Below, one piece after another: positions 25,429 through 32,788 of a stretch of 32,788 nt of DNA. The notes under the pieces were generated by a model, which had not been told where the DNA came from, ran no database searches, and saw only the letters and a program-made list of their open reading frames with translations. Location of the stretch: NCBI GenBank assembly GCA_964602055.1, contig CAZRPU010000020.1, forward strand, positions 1 to 32,788, given 5' to 3'. Position numbers and translations under genes: made by a program. Position 1 is the first letter of the stretch; the number at the start of each line of letters is the position of its first letter. The DNA is from JACPLA01 sp964602055. Its GTDB lineage: Bacteria > Bacteroidota > Ignavibacteria > UBA10030.

Positions 25429-26546
25429 GATGCACCCATGCTCTTGTAGAGTTCCAGTACTTTCTTTGTTGAAGCATGGAGATCGTTCGACAGGATCCAG
25501 CGAAGAGCATTCGTTCGCTGAAGCTGATATCTTTTCTTGTTGAGCAGAAGCGCAATGGTGCAGTCCGCGAGCTTTTCGGCATCGCCGGGTTCTGCGGCAG
25601 ATTTACAGTCATCCGGGAGGTCTGCAAGGACGCCGACATTCGTTCCGCAGATCGGCAGACCTGATGCCATAGCCTCAACCATCGTCATTCCCTGCCCTTC
25701 ATGGCGCGAAGTGTGAAGATAGAGGTCTGCCCACGCGTAGTGTCCCTGCAAATGACGATGCGGGATGAGCCCGAGGAACTCAATGTCCTTCCGCAGTTTC
25801 AACGTCCCCGCGAGATCTGTTATCGCACCTCCCATGAAATCGGGTCCGATAATTCTGAGCTTCGCGGGGAGCCGTGCCCTGACGCGGGCGAACGATCGAA
25901 GAAGTGTTTCTTGATCCTTTACCGGAGTGAGATTTGCAACATGAAGCAGGCGGAAGGGCCTCTTGGGACTTTTTCGTTTTGGAGGAAAGAGTCGGCGATG
26001 AACGCCAAAAGGGATGATATGCCTTCGGGCATGCCGCTCTCCCGGCGGAGGAAGCTGAGAATCCTGATAGCGTGTGAGGAGATGCAGAATGGTGGCGTTC
26101 CTCGTAACCCAGAGGGTTGCTGCCCTGGATTTCCATCGGAGCATGTTCCCGTACGCGAAATCAGCGAGTCGTGCCGTTTCACCGCCGGGAAAGGTGACTA
26201 TGGAAGGGGCACGGACGATCTTACCGAACAGAACAGCAAGAAAGCCGCACGGCAGGGCCCAGAAGCCGTGGAGGATAGAAAATGGTCGGCGATGGTGTTC
26301 TTTGAAAAAGTAATAGCAGAGGATGATAATCCGCTTAATGGTTGAGTCACTCCATGAGACTGGGAGGTAGAAGACTGTCATATTCCCGATTCTGTCTCTT
26401 TTCAGCTTTCGTTCTTCAGAAAAGGAAAATACTGTAAGCGGAGTGCGTCGTGCGATCTGGAACGCGAGCGATTGAAAAGCGGGAATGTGCATGGGTGATT
26501 CATCAACCGCGATTCCGCTGGGAACAAGCCAGGCAACGTTGATCAC
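25425..26546 (-). CDS. family 4 glycosyltransferase
   Basis: This is a GT-B fold retaining sugar transferase of 373 residues. The C-terminal donor domain has RLLHVANLTPVKDQETLL, typical of GT4. The ExxxxxxxE motif is at Glu283 and Glu291 (HEGQGMTMVEAMASGLPI). The N-terminal acceptor domain contains a hydrophobic stretch (ILCYYFF) and SIVTFPGG. It overlaps both neighbours by 4 nt (ATGA). It lacks evident features of BshA, so I do not link it to bshC. Confidence 0.9.
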   Translation of the reverse strand: MINVAWLVPSGIAVDESPMHIPAFQSLAFQIARRTPLTVFSFSEERKLKRDRIGNMTVFYLPVSWSDSTIKRIIILCYYFFKEHHRRPFSILHGFWALPCGFLAVLFGKIVRAPSIVTFPGGETARLADFAYGNMLRWKSRAATLWVTRNATILHLLTRYQDSQLPPPGERHARRHIIPFGVHRRLFPPKRKSPKRPFRLLHVANLTPVKDQETLLRSFARVRARLPAKLRIIGPDFMGGAITDLAGTLKLRKDIEFLGLIPHRHLQGHYAWADLYLHTSRHEGQGMTMVEAMASGLPICGTNVGVLADLPDDCKSAAEPGDAEKLADCTIALLLNKKRYQLQRTNALRWILSNDLHASTKKVLELYKSMGAS

Positions 26547-27595
26547 TGTTTACCTCCGCTTCCGCGGGCAGCCGCTAAAGCAAGTGCCGTCTCAAGGACC
26601 TGTTCGGGGGAATAACGCGTGAGACAGTGTACATCACCGTAACGGCATATGCTGGACATGCATGCTCCGCAGGGAAGGTCGCCGGAATGCAGAAGAGCGG
26701 TATGGTTTCCGAGGGGGCGGGACCAGTCGGAACGGCTCGAGCCAAAGAGCGCCAACGTTGGAATGCCGGACACCCAGGCGAGGTGGAGGAGCCCTGAGTC
26801 TTCCGAGACGGCAACAGAAACATGCTGAATGACAGCGAGGGCGGTCCCGGGGGTCGTCAGTCCGACCAGGTCAACGACAGATTCCGGAAAGCTCCTCTTG
26901 AGGAAGCTTGCTTTCTCTGCGATGCGCGAAGTTCCAAGCAGGAGGAACTGCACTGGTTCCCGCTTCAGCCAAAGGCCGCAAAGCGCCGCATAGGAAGAAA
27001 GCGGCCAGTTCCGGGTTTCCCAGAGCCCGCCGGGGTTCAGCAGAACGATCGGTTTTACACCGTCCCACCCGTGAGCCCGGAGAAGGTCTGTAGCTTGACG
27101 CAGAGCCGCCTCCGAAGGATGGAGGTCACATCGGGCTTCGAGGCCCGTGATACCGGCTTTCTGAAAGACCTGAAGAGTTCTTTCTCCGGCGGGAATCGGA
27201 CTGAAGCGGTCGAATTCCGCCCATGCTTTGGGCGATATGAGGAGCCTCACAATGCGGCTCATCCAGTTTCTCTGCAGATCAAGTACAAGATCGTAGCCGT
27301 TCCCCCGCAGGGCAAGGCCGGTGCGAAATGCTTCTCTGAGCCTGAAGGTGCGGGAGGAGAGAATCCTGATTGTTTCGACATTGTCAAAGATTCCGGCCGA
27401 TCTTGGCAGGCTTCCCCAATCTGATGCTGTGAGGAAATCGAAACGCGCTTGAGGATATGTCCGGCGAAGGGCCGCACACGCAGGAAGCGTAATGGAAACA
27501 TCCCCCAAGGCGTGAAACCGCATAGCAAGAATGCGTTCGGGAGGCTCGCCCGATCTCAGTGCCCGGGCGGAAATATATTCGTTTTGGACACCCAC
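26543..27595 (-). CDS. family 9 glycosyltransferase (heptosyltransferase-like)
   Basis: This is a GT-B fold transferase of 350 residues from the GTG at 27595. The N-terminal ERILAMRFHALGDV, with Gly31-Asp32, is the usual GT9 start. The donor domain has LLNPGGLWETRNWP and VSEDSGLLHLAWVSGIPTLALFG. Near the C-terminus, CGACMSSICRYGDVHC has four cysteines in a pattern common in GT9 proteins and probably binds a metal or forms disulfides. GTG 27595 overlaps the upstream methyltransferase stop by 1 nt. An ATG at 27523 would remove the first strand. Similar enzymes add heptose or other sugars to lipopolysaccharide cores. Confidence 0.85.
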   Translation of the reverse strand: MGVQNEYISARALRSGEPPERILAMRFHALGDVSITLPACAALRRTYPQARFDFLTASDWGSLPRSAGIFDNVETIRILSSRTFRLREAFRTGLALRGNGYDLVLDLQRNWMSRIVRLLISPKAWAEFDRFSPIPAGERTLQVFQKAGITGLEARCDLHPSEAALRQATDLLRAHGWDGVKPIVLLNPGGLWETRNWPLSSYAALCGLWLKREPVQFLLLGTSRIAEKASFLKRSFPESVVDLVGLTTPGTALAVIQHVSVAVSEDSGLLHLAWVSGIPTLALFGSSRSDWSRPLGNHTALLHSGDLPCGACMSSICRYGDVHCLTRYSPEQVLETALALAAARGSGGKQ

Positions 27596-28260
27596 TACAC
27601 GTCCGCATCCTTCCACAGTAATCCGAGTCCGCAAGATCCCTGCGACCAGTTTTCGACAAATTCCTTGTGTCGATAGCGATCCCTTAAACCCAACCAAAAT
27701 CGGTGAACGCCTCCGGCCATTGGTCCCTCCACGATATCGTGAAATGCAACCATGCCCCCGGGTTTGACAAGAGGGCTGTAGACTTCAAAATCGCTGCGCA
27801 CGCCCTCGAAAGTATGGTCCCCATCAATAAACAAGAGATCGAGGGGATTTCCGGCAAGAAGCTTCATGATTGATTCTGCTGTTTCGGGAGAATGAGAATC
27901 TGACCTCAGCAGGCTCATGCGTTGATCCCCCCATGCAAACGAGCGGTACAGCGGTGACTTCCATAGTGGATAACCTCCGCCAAACGGGCCTCCAGGTAAA
28001 TCAATGCTCAGGATATGACCGGAGGGAGCCAGGATGCGACAAAAGAGAAAAAGAGAGCCGCCCCGATGGGTGCCAATCTCGAGTATGTTCGCGGGCCGAG
28101 CCTCATGAAGAAGTGTGAGAAAAGGGACGAACTCGCTTTCGAGCTGCAAGGGGGGAAAAAGTCCCGATGAAGATGCAAAATGAAACAACCGGGCAGCATC
28201 AAACTTATCATGCCTAGGATACCCGCGGGCGAGAAGGCGAGCCAGAGCAATGACGGTCAT
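27595..28260 (-). CDS. class I SAM-dependent methyltransferase (family 24/CmcI-like)
   Basis: This 221-residue protein has motif I NILEIGTHRGGSL at 58-70 and LDLLFIDGDHTFEGV, which together are typical of methyltransferase family 24 (cephalosporin-hydroxylase or CmcI-like). GGMVAFHDI follows as the motif III region. Members modify sugars or small molecules, and some methylate surface polysaccharides. It overlaps the upstream methyltransferase gene by 4 nt and the GT9 gene by 1 nt. Confidence 0.85.
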   Translation of the reverse strand: MTVIALARLLARGYPRHDKFDAARLFHFASSSGLFPPLQLESEFVPFLTLLHEARPANILEIGTHRGGSLFLFCRILAPSGHILSIDLPGGPFGGGYPLWKSPLYRSFAWGDQRMSLLRSDSHSPETAESIMKLLAGNPLDLLFIDGDHTFEGVRSDFEVYSPLVKPGGMVAFHDIVEGPMAGGVHRFWLGLRDRYRHKEFVENWSQGSCGLGLLWKDADV

Positions 28261-29117
28261 TGTCGGTTTTCGTGAAGAGGGGCTGCTCGTTTCCGAAAGA
28301 CAGCGAGGTAATGATCTCCCATGGAACGGATGACGGGCCAGTGAGCGATGCTGTCATCGATCTTTTCCAGAAGCGAAGTCATGCGAGGAAAGCGGCCGGC
28401 AAAGGTGGTTGCGTGAGGGGGAGGTGAGAACACATTGAGTCCAGAGGCGTGGACAAGGTCGAATTCGGCCGATAACAGCTTGATGAGATCGTTGAGAGAA
28501 TGATAATGAACGCTGAACGTCTTATCGCCGAATCCTGTGGCATCGATGCCGCCTTCGAGCCGCCGGAAGATGGATTGTACTTTTCCCCGGCTCAACGATG
28601 CGACAACATTCCACAGACTAAGGGGGGGCATCACGACGGAAACAAAGTATCCGCCCGGGAGAAGAAGGGCGGAAAGTTGTGCAGCAACTTCCTCAAGGTT
28701 CGCCGCACAGTTCAATCCTCCGAAATTCGAGAAGAGGAGGTCAAACGGCCCGGAAAACTCCTTTGTGAGATGCTCGAAGGAAATGTTCCGCAAGTCTGTC
28801 CCGGGGAAAGCGTGCGAGGCCATCTTCGAGCGAGCTTGGGCTATCATGTGCGGTGAGAGATCGGCCCCGCTGACCGCATAGCCGGCTTGCGCGAGGTAGA
28901 GGAGATCGATTCCGGTGCCGCAGCTGATATCCAGGACGCGGGATCCCTTCGGCACGGCCTGACCGATTGCCTCATAGAGCCGGGTTCTGAGACGCCGGGT
29001 CACGGCGTTTTCGAATGATTGATCGAACGTTGCAGCTATTCCGTCAAAAGCCTCACGCACCTGCCGGTACGGGGTGTCGTCCGCTCGGCCGATCGGCGTC
29101 GCGCTTCGTTCGTTCAT
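28257..29117 (-). CDS. class I SAM-dependent methyltransferase (UbiE/Methyltransf_11 type)
   Basis: This 286-residue protein has motif I VLDISCGTGIDLL at 61-73, then GADLSPHMIAQAR (motif II) and the FDLLFSNFGGLN region. The C-terminal part has a hydrophobic stretch (VVMPPLSLWNVVASL) that may bind a lipid-like acceptor. The ATG at 29117 is preferred because the family core begins a few residues before YRQVREAFDGIA. An in-frame reading from 29252 adds an unrelated N-terminus. Even so, the gene overlaps the radical SAM gene by 65 bp. It overlaps the next methyltransferase gene by 4 nt. Confidence 0.85.
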   Translation of the reverse strand: MNERSATPIGRADDTPYRQVREAFDGIAATFDQSFENAVTRRLRTRLYEAIGQAVPKGSRVLDISCGTGIDLLYLAQAGYAVSGADLSPHMIAQARSKMASHAFPGTDLRNISFEHLTKEFSGPFDLLFSNFGGLNCAANLEEVAAQLSALLLPGGYFVSVVMPPLSLWNVVASLSRGKVQSIFRRLEGGIDATGFGDKTFSVHYHSLNDLIKLLSAEFDLVHASGLNVFSPPPHATTFAGRFPRMTSLLEKIDDSIAHWPVIRSMGDHYLAVFRKRAAPLHENRQ

Positions 29118-30564
29118 GTTGAAGAATCCAGAAATGAAAAGGGAGTGTGAGCAGGTGGTAGCCAATGGCAGCGATCGAGCGTGCCATCGTGGGCCGCAAC
29201 CGACCCGGGTGACGGATTGCATCCCGAAGTTCACGCGTTTTTTTCCAAACACTAAACCACTTGTGCACTACGGTGTGTAGCCGGCGATAGAAGTCCCGCG
29301 AATATTCCCCCTGAAACAAGAGATCGAGGTCCTGACTGTCTCTCCAGTTGTGTTTCAATCCAAGATCCTCCTTCACCCGGTCGAAAAACGGGGTTCCCGG
29401 AAGAGGATAGGAAACGGAAACGCCGATCTCATCTGGGCGGCAGTCCCTGACCAGTTGCAGTGTCTTGCGTATGTCGGCCCAGGTCTCACCGGGATACCCG
29501 AACTGAAGAAAAAAACCAACACGGATCCCGTTTTCGTGCAGCAACTTTGTCGCCTGCCGGATTTGTTCGACAGTGGTCCCTTTGTCCATCGCGTCCAAAA
29601 TCTTCTGGGAACCTGATTCTGCTCCCATCCAGACAGCCTCGCAGCCGGAGAGTTTGAGATCGCGAATGTCCTCATTTTCCAGCAGGAGATCGGCCCTGGA
29701 GAGGCATTTAAAGGGCACGAGCGCTTTTTGATTCCTCATCAGTCTGGAAAACTCGCGCACCCACTGTGGTTTAAGTCCGAAAATATCATCGGTGATCCAA
29801 AGGTGGTCCGGCCGGGCGTGTTCGCGGAGATATTCGATTTCCCGCACGACATCGGCGGGGCTGCGGCTATTGTACACCTGGCCATACAGAGGTTTTGCAC
29901 ACCAATTGCAGTGGAAAGGACATCCCCGTGTCGTTGTGATGTTGAGCGAGAAGTAGCCGTGCCGCTTTTTCCAAAGCACACGATAACGCTCCATGTCGAT
30001 GAGGTCCCATGCAGCCATCGGCAAAGAATCGAGATTCTTCATGACTGCCCGTTTGTGCGTCGTGACGATCGTTTCTCCCGAGCGGAAAGAGAGGCCCTCA
30101 ATGGACGACAAGGGTTTTCCGGTGCCCCGGAGGATGCGATCCGATAACTCCACCAGGGTTTGCTCGGCCTCCCCGCGAAGGACGAAATCCACGCCATGCG
30201 CCAGATATTCTTCAACGTGATCACTGGCATCGGAACTGAACACAGCGACGGTGCATCCATGCTCTTTTGCAAGTGATGCCATGCGGAACGCAGCATCCCT
30301 CATTCTGCTCAGACACATTTTTGTCAGATAATTGAAGGAATCATCATAGAGAATCACAAGGGATGGGCGGTGTTTCGAAAGGGGAACGACGATCTCCTCT
30401 TCTGACTCGGCCAACATGACGTCGTGGAGAGCAACTTCGTACCCGCGTGACCTCAACAACCCGGCTGCGGTGATTGTGCCCAGAGGTGGATAGGGCATCA
30501 TGGCGCGGTATTCCTTCGGATCAAACCGAAGGAAATAGGAATGTGTCAGGAGGATTTCAGCCAT
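29053..30564 (-). CDS. B12-binding radical SAM enzyme
   Basis: This 503-residue protein starts with a cobalamin-binding-like fold (YPPLGTITAAGLLRSRGYEV, then GEAEQTLVEL near 130-140). Its radical SAM core has Cys215, Cys219 and Cys222 in GCPFHCNWC, which bind the [4Fe-4S] cluster, and GAESGSQKILDAM downstream. The layout is of the BchE/P-methylase-like class. The C-terminal 70 residues are basic with a hydrophobic stretch (IGYHLLTLPFHFWIL), suggesting membrane association. It overlaps the nucleotidyltransferase-like gene by 19 bp at its start. A C-methylation, ring-forming or similar step on a glycan or lipid is plausible, but the substrate is unknown. Confidence 0.9.
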   Translation of the reverse strand: MAEILLTHSYFLRFDPKEYRAMMPYPPLGTITAAGLLRSRGYEVALHDVMLAESEEEIVVPLSKHRPSLVILYDDSFNYLTKMCLSRMRDAAFRMASLAKEHGCTVAVFSSDASDHVEEYLAHGVDFVLRGEAEQTLVELSDRILRGTGKPLSSIEGLSFRSGETIVTTHKRAVMKNLDSLPMAAWDLIDMERYRVLWKKRHGYFSLNITTTRGCPFHCNWCAKPLYGQVYNSRSPADVVREIEYLREHARPDHLWITDDIFGLKPQWVREFSRLMRNQKALVPFKCLSRADLLLENEDIRDLKLSGCEAVWMGAESGSQKILDAMDKGTTVEQIRQATKLLHENGIRVGFFLQFGYPGETWADIRKTLQLVRDCRPDEIGVSVSYPLPGTPFFDRVKEDLGLKHNWRDSQDLDLLFQGEYSRDFYRRLHTVVHKWFSVWKKTRELRDAIRHPGRLRPTMARSIAAIGYHLLTLPFHFWILQHERTKRDADRPSGRHPVPAGA

Positions 30565-31487
30565 TCGCTTTCGCCGGCGGTAAGGTGGTTTCGAAAGGCC
30601 TCAATCCGCTGTCGGTATTGCATGAGAATTTTCGGCAGGAAGTTTCCAACATAGGATGTTGACAAGCCGCGGCTGCAATGAAAAAGCTCGTTTCGTTTCT
30701 CTTCTGTATACTCTGGATAGCGTTTCCTCCAGATACCGCTCCACAATTTCATAAGCCAGAGGTCAAGTCGGTCCCCCAGTGTTCCACGGAATGGAACCTC
30801 GAGGATACGCTGGAACATGCCTCCGCGTATTTCCCCTGCGAGGTTTCCAGGATGTGCGGTTGCATTCGGGAGAAGCCTCCTGACCCAAGCGTTGGTTTTC
30901 CAATAGCGAAGGTAGAGATCGTAGTCGGAAAGAGGAACGAGCGTCGCGATTTCCATTGCATCATAAATGGTCTTCTTCCGGGCGGGGAGATAGTCCTCGG
31001 AGATGAAGTGGTTCAGGCAAAAGAATTTCTTCCGATTCATGAGTACAAGCTTCTTGAAGAGAATAAGCAAGGTCCGGGAAATCCACAGCCTGTTTCGTGA
31101 AGTAATGATAAAGAAATCAATATCGCCGGATGATGCCGCAACCCCTTTGGAGAGTTCCCCTGAGACGCAGACACAGCGAACAAACGGAAACAGGCGTATG
31201 ATATGCGCCATGAATCGCGCAATCCTCCAGTACCGACGTGCCCGCCGCTCTTTTTCCTGGCGTGCCTGCACAAATCCTTCATGCCCACGCTTTCCGGCTA
31301 CGGAAAAATAGGTATCATCCGAGGAGAGGAATGAAGCAAGCGGCTGAGTTCTGCATGCCTGCCCGACGAGAGCCGGACTTGTCGAATCTGATGGGAGAAA
31401 CCTGTAGATCTCGGTGGCATCGAGCGGATGCTTGAAAATGTCGAAGTAGAGGATGGTACGAAGAATATCCTGCTGAAGAGGAGTCAT
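30546..31487 (-). CDS. nucleotidyltransferase-fold protein, function unknown
   Basis: This 313-residue protein is predicted to hold an N-terminal winged-helix-like region (LQQDILRTILYFDIFKHP). It is followed by a Pol-beta-type nucleotidyltransferase segment with Ser109-Gly110 and Asp122-Ile-Asp124 (SGELSKGVAASSGDIDFF). The rest is basic and helical. The spacing fits the family signature, but a third catalytic Asp is not obvious. It is the first gene of the minus-strand glycan set, divergent from the PASTA gene. I do not recognise a characterised relative. It may regulate or activate a partner, or transfer a nucleotidyl group. Confidence 0.75.
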   Translation of the reverse strand: MTPLQQDILRTILYFDIFKHPLDATEIYRFLPSDSTSPALVGQACRTQPLASFLSSDDTYFSVAGKRGHEGFVQARQEKERRARRYWRIARFMAHIIRLFPFVRCVCVSGELSKGVAASSGDIDFFIITSRNRLWISRTLLILFKKLVLMNRKKFFCLNHFISEDYLPARKKTIYDAMEIATLVPLSDYDLYLRYWKTNAWVRRLLPNATAHPGNLAGEIRGGMFQRILEVPFRGTLGDRLDLWLMKLWSGIWRKRYPEYTEEKRNELFHCSRGLSTSYVGNFLPKILMQYRQRIEAFRNHLTAGESEWLKSS

Positions 31488-31543
31488 GGGCGACGATACT
31501 AAAGTTTCACCTTTGGTGCAATGAGCTATCGCGGCCGAATCGT

Positions 31544-31572
31544 TTGTAAGTCATTCGATATTTCTCTATATT
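31544..31572 (+). promoter_or_regulatory. probable promoter of the PASTA gene, leaderless
   Basis: TTGTAA (31544-31549) and TATATT (31567-31572) are 17 nt apart. A start 7 nt after the -10 box falls at 31579, the first base of the ATG. No ribosome site precedes that ATG. Confidence 0.65.
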
Positions 31573-31578
31573 TTTTGC

Positions 31579-32343
31579 ATGAATGTGTTTCAAAAGATGG
31601 TGCCGATACTGAAGCGGACGGCAATCGCGGCGGGAATAGCGATCGTTCTGTTCTTCCTCATGGACGATATTGTCATGCCGCGGTACGTTCAACAAGGAGA
31701 GACTACAAAGGTTCCCAATGTCGTCGGGATGACCGTTGATGAAGCCCTGCGGGTTCTCAGCGAATCGGGGCTGAACGGAAAGCAGGCGGAAATCCGGCCG
31801 GACAAGCATTTTCCCGAGGGGACTGTTGCAGTCCAGACGCCTCTGCCGGATGCTGAAGTGAAATTTGGAAGGGGAGTCTACCTGACGGTGAGTGGAGGAG
31901 AGACGCTGATCATGGTCCCCGGCTTGAGAGGAAAATCGGTCCGGGATGCCACCCTCACCTTGGAACGCTTTGGGCTTCAGCTCGGGCTCGTGACATATCA
32001 GGTTTCGACGAATTTTCCCGAGAACACCGTGATGGATCAGTCGGTGGCGGAAGGGACGAACGTGCGCGCCGGGTTTCAGATTAACGTCGTAGCGAGCCAG
32101 GGTCCGAGCGCAGACCGGGTTCCGATTCCCAACCTGACGCGAAAACCCCTTGCAGAGGCTGAGCGGATTCTCCTTCAGAACGGGTTGAAGCCCGGAACCA
32201 TTACCTTTCAGGTGAACAACAACCTGCTGCCCAATACCGTCATTGACCAGTATCCTCGTCCCGGCGGATTTGCTGCTTTGGGGCAGGCCATCGACCTCTT
32301 TGTCTCCCAAAAGGGAGATGCCAAAACAAACCTCGAATACTGA
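31579..32343 (+). CDS. membrane-anchored protein with three PASTA domains
   Basis: This 254-residue protein has a short cytoplasmic N-terminus, one membrane helix (about 12-28) and three PASTA repeats: 44-107, 111-176 and 181-248. Each begins with VP or IP and ends in a beta strand. PASTA domains bind peptidoglycan or related cell-wall ligands, usually on Ser/Thr kinases or penicillin-binding proteins. Here no kinase or transpeptidase is attached or adjacent. It could link envelope state to a partner outside the window. An in-frame ATG at 31597 is an alternative start that would leave an 18-nt leader. rpe begins directly after the stop. Confidence 0.9.
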   Translation: MNVFQKMVPILKRTAIAAGIAIVLFFLMDDIVMPRYVQQGETTKVPNVVGMTVDEALRVLSESGLNGKQAEIRPDKHFPEGTVAVQTPLPDAEVKFGRGVYLTVSGGETLIMVPGLRGKSVRDATLTLERFGLQLGLVTYQVSTNFPENTVMDQSVAEGTNVRAGFQINVVASQGPSADRVPIPNLTRKPLAEAERILLQNGLKPGTITFQVNNNLLPNTVIDQYPRPGGFAALGQAIDLFVSQKGDAKTNLEY

Positions 32344-32788
32344 ATGAATGCAGTAACTGTCGCACCTTCACTTCTCGCAGCGGATTTCTCCCGCCTGAAG
32401 GATCAGATCGATCAAGTAACGGAAGCTGGAGCCGATTGGCTCCACCTCGATATCATGGACGGCCATTTTGTCCCCAATATCTCTTTTGGGCCCCCTGTCG
32501 TTGCATCCATCCGCAAACAGACAAAGCTTCCCCTGGATACGCACTTAATGATCGAAGACCCCGACCGCTATCTGGATGCATTCCGGGACGCGGGATCGGA
32601 TATTATTACGGTCCATCAGGAGGCATGTGTCCACCTGCAACGGACCGTGAGCCGGATAAAGGAACTCGGTGCAAAGGCCGGCGTAGCAGTCAATCCCGCC
32701 ACGCCGGCAAGTGTTTTGGCAGAGATTCTGCAGGATGTTGATCTCGTTTTGATCATGTCGGTCAATCCCGGATTTGGCGGTCAACGGT
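32344..32788 (+). CDS. rpe: ribulose-phosphate 3-epimerase, cut by the window end
   Basis: This enzyme interconverts ribulose-5-phosphate and xylulose-5-phosphate in the pentose phosphate pathway. About 148 of roughly 220 residues are visible. Family motifs are APSLLAADF at 7-15, LHLDIMDGHFVPNISFGP with metal-binding His and Asp, THLMIEDP, and SVNPGFGGQ at the cut end. The ATG at 32344 follows the PASTA stop with no gap, so the two are probably cotranscribed and coupled. Confidence 0.95.
   Translation, partial: MNAVTVAPSLLAADFSRLKDQIDQVTEAGADWLHLDIMDGHFVPNISFGPPVVASIRKQTKLPLDTHLMIEDPDRYLDAFRDAGSDIITVHQEACVHLQRTVSRIKELGAKAGVAVNPATPASVLAEILQDVDLVLIMSVNPGFGGQR

Noticed and set aside
25701..27424. 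Plus-strand open frames of about 200-214 codons opposite GT4 and GT9
   Set aside because: They show no domain and no promoter, and they cover conserved glycosyltransferase motifs on the other strand.
28257..29252. Longer reading of the methyltransferase from 29252
   Set aside because: It adds about 45 residues with no family match and deepens the overlap with the radical SAM gene. The ATG at 29117 fits the domain start.

Overview
The window is almost entirely coding, with about 34 protein genes, no RNA genes, no CRISPR array and no mobile element that I can see. It looks like a chromosomal segment from an aerobically respiring member of the Bacteroidota/Chlorobiota (FCB) group, perhaps near Ignavibacteria. 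This placement is an inference. It rests on a bacillithiol synthase gene (bshC), a menaquinol-type cytochrome b split into two genes beside an aa3 oxidase, a stand-alone PASTA membrane protein, and clear Shine-Dalgarno sites with TTGnnn-N17-TATATT promoters (unlike the TAnnTTTG promoters of Bacteroidia). GC content looks slightly above 50 percent.

Layout. Positions 1-4710 (+ strand) hold pnp with its terminator, aroA, and an orphan MsmX/UgpC-type sugar ABC ATPase, closed by a bidirectional terminator. Positions 4714-6354 (-) hold bshC. Positions 6488-21186 (+) are one long respiratory gene cluster behind a consensus sigma70-type promoter. Its order is: 2[4Fe-4S] ferredoxin, Rieske protein, cytochrome b N-terminal half, cytochrome b C-terminal half, an octahaem cytochrome c with a coiled coil, a cupredoxin-like protein, coxA, coxC, ctaF, two small membrane/secreted proteins, coxB, ctaA, ctaB, an ABC-2 ATPase and permease, and a DUF420/CtaM-like protein. 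Positions 21119-24362 (-) are a nucleoside uptake and salvage operon (cdd, tdk, nupC, purine nucleoside phosphorylase), which ends inside the 3' end of the DUF420 gene. Positions 24415-31487 (-) are a compact, overlapping set: nucleotidyltransferase-like protein, B12-binding radical SAM enzyme, two methyltransferases, and GT9, GT4 and GT2 glycosyltransferases. It probably makes a surface glycan or glycolipid. Positions 31579-32788 (+) hold a three-PASTA membrane protein followed directly by rpe, which is cut by the window end.

How the genes work together. The central cluster can encode a complete quinol-to-oxygen chain. Rieske/cytochrome b oxidises quinol. The membrane-anchored octahaem cytochrome, possibly with the cupredoxin, could carry electrons to CuA of CoxB. 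CoxA reduces oxygen. CtaA and CtaB make haem A, and the ABC-2 pair and DUF420 protein are likely assembly factors. No separate small soluble cytochrome c and no SCO or CtaG copper chaperone is present in the cluster. The most unusual features are the octahaem protein, a roughly 68-residue insertion between the CuA ligands of CoxB, an extra predicted helical hairpin in CoxA, the missing haem c(n) cysteine in cytochrome b, and the uncharacterised small proteins.
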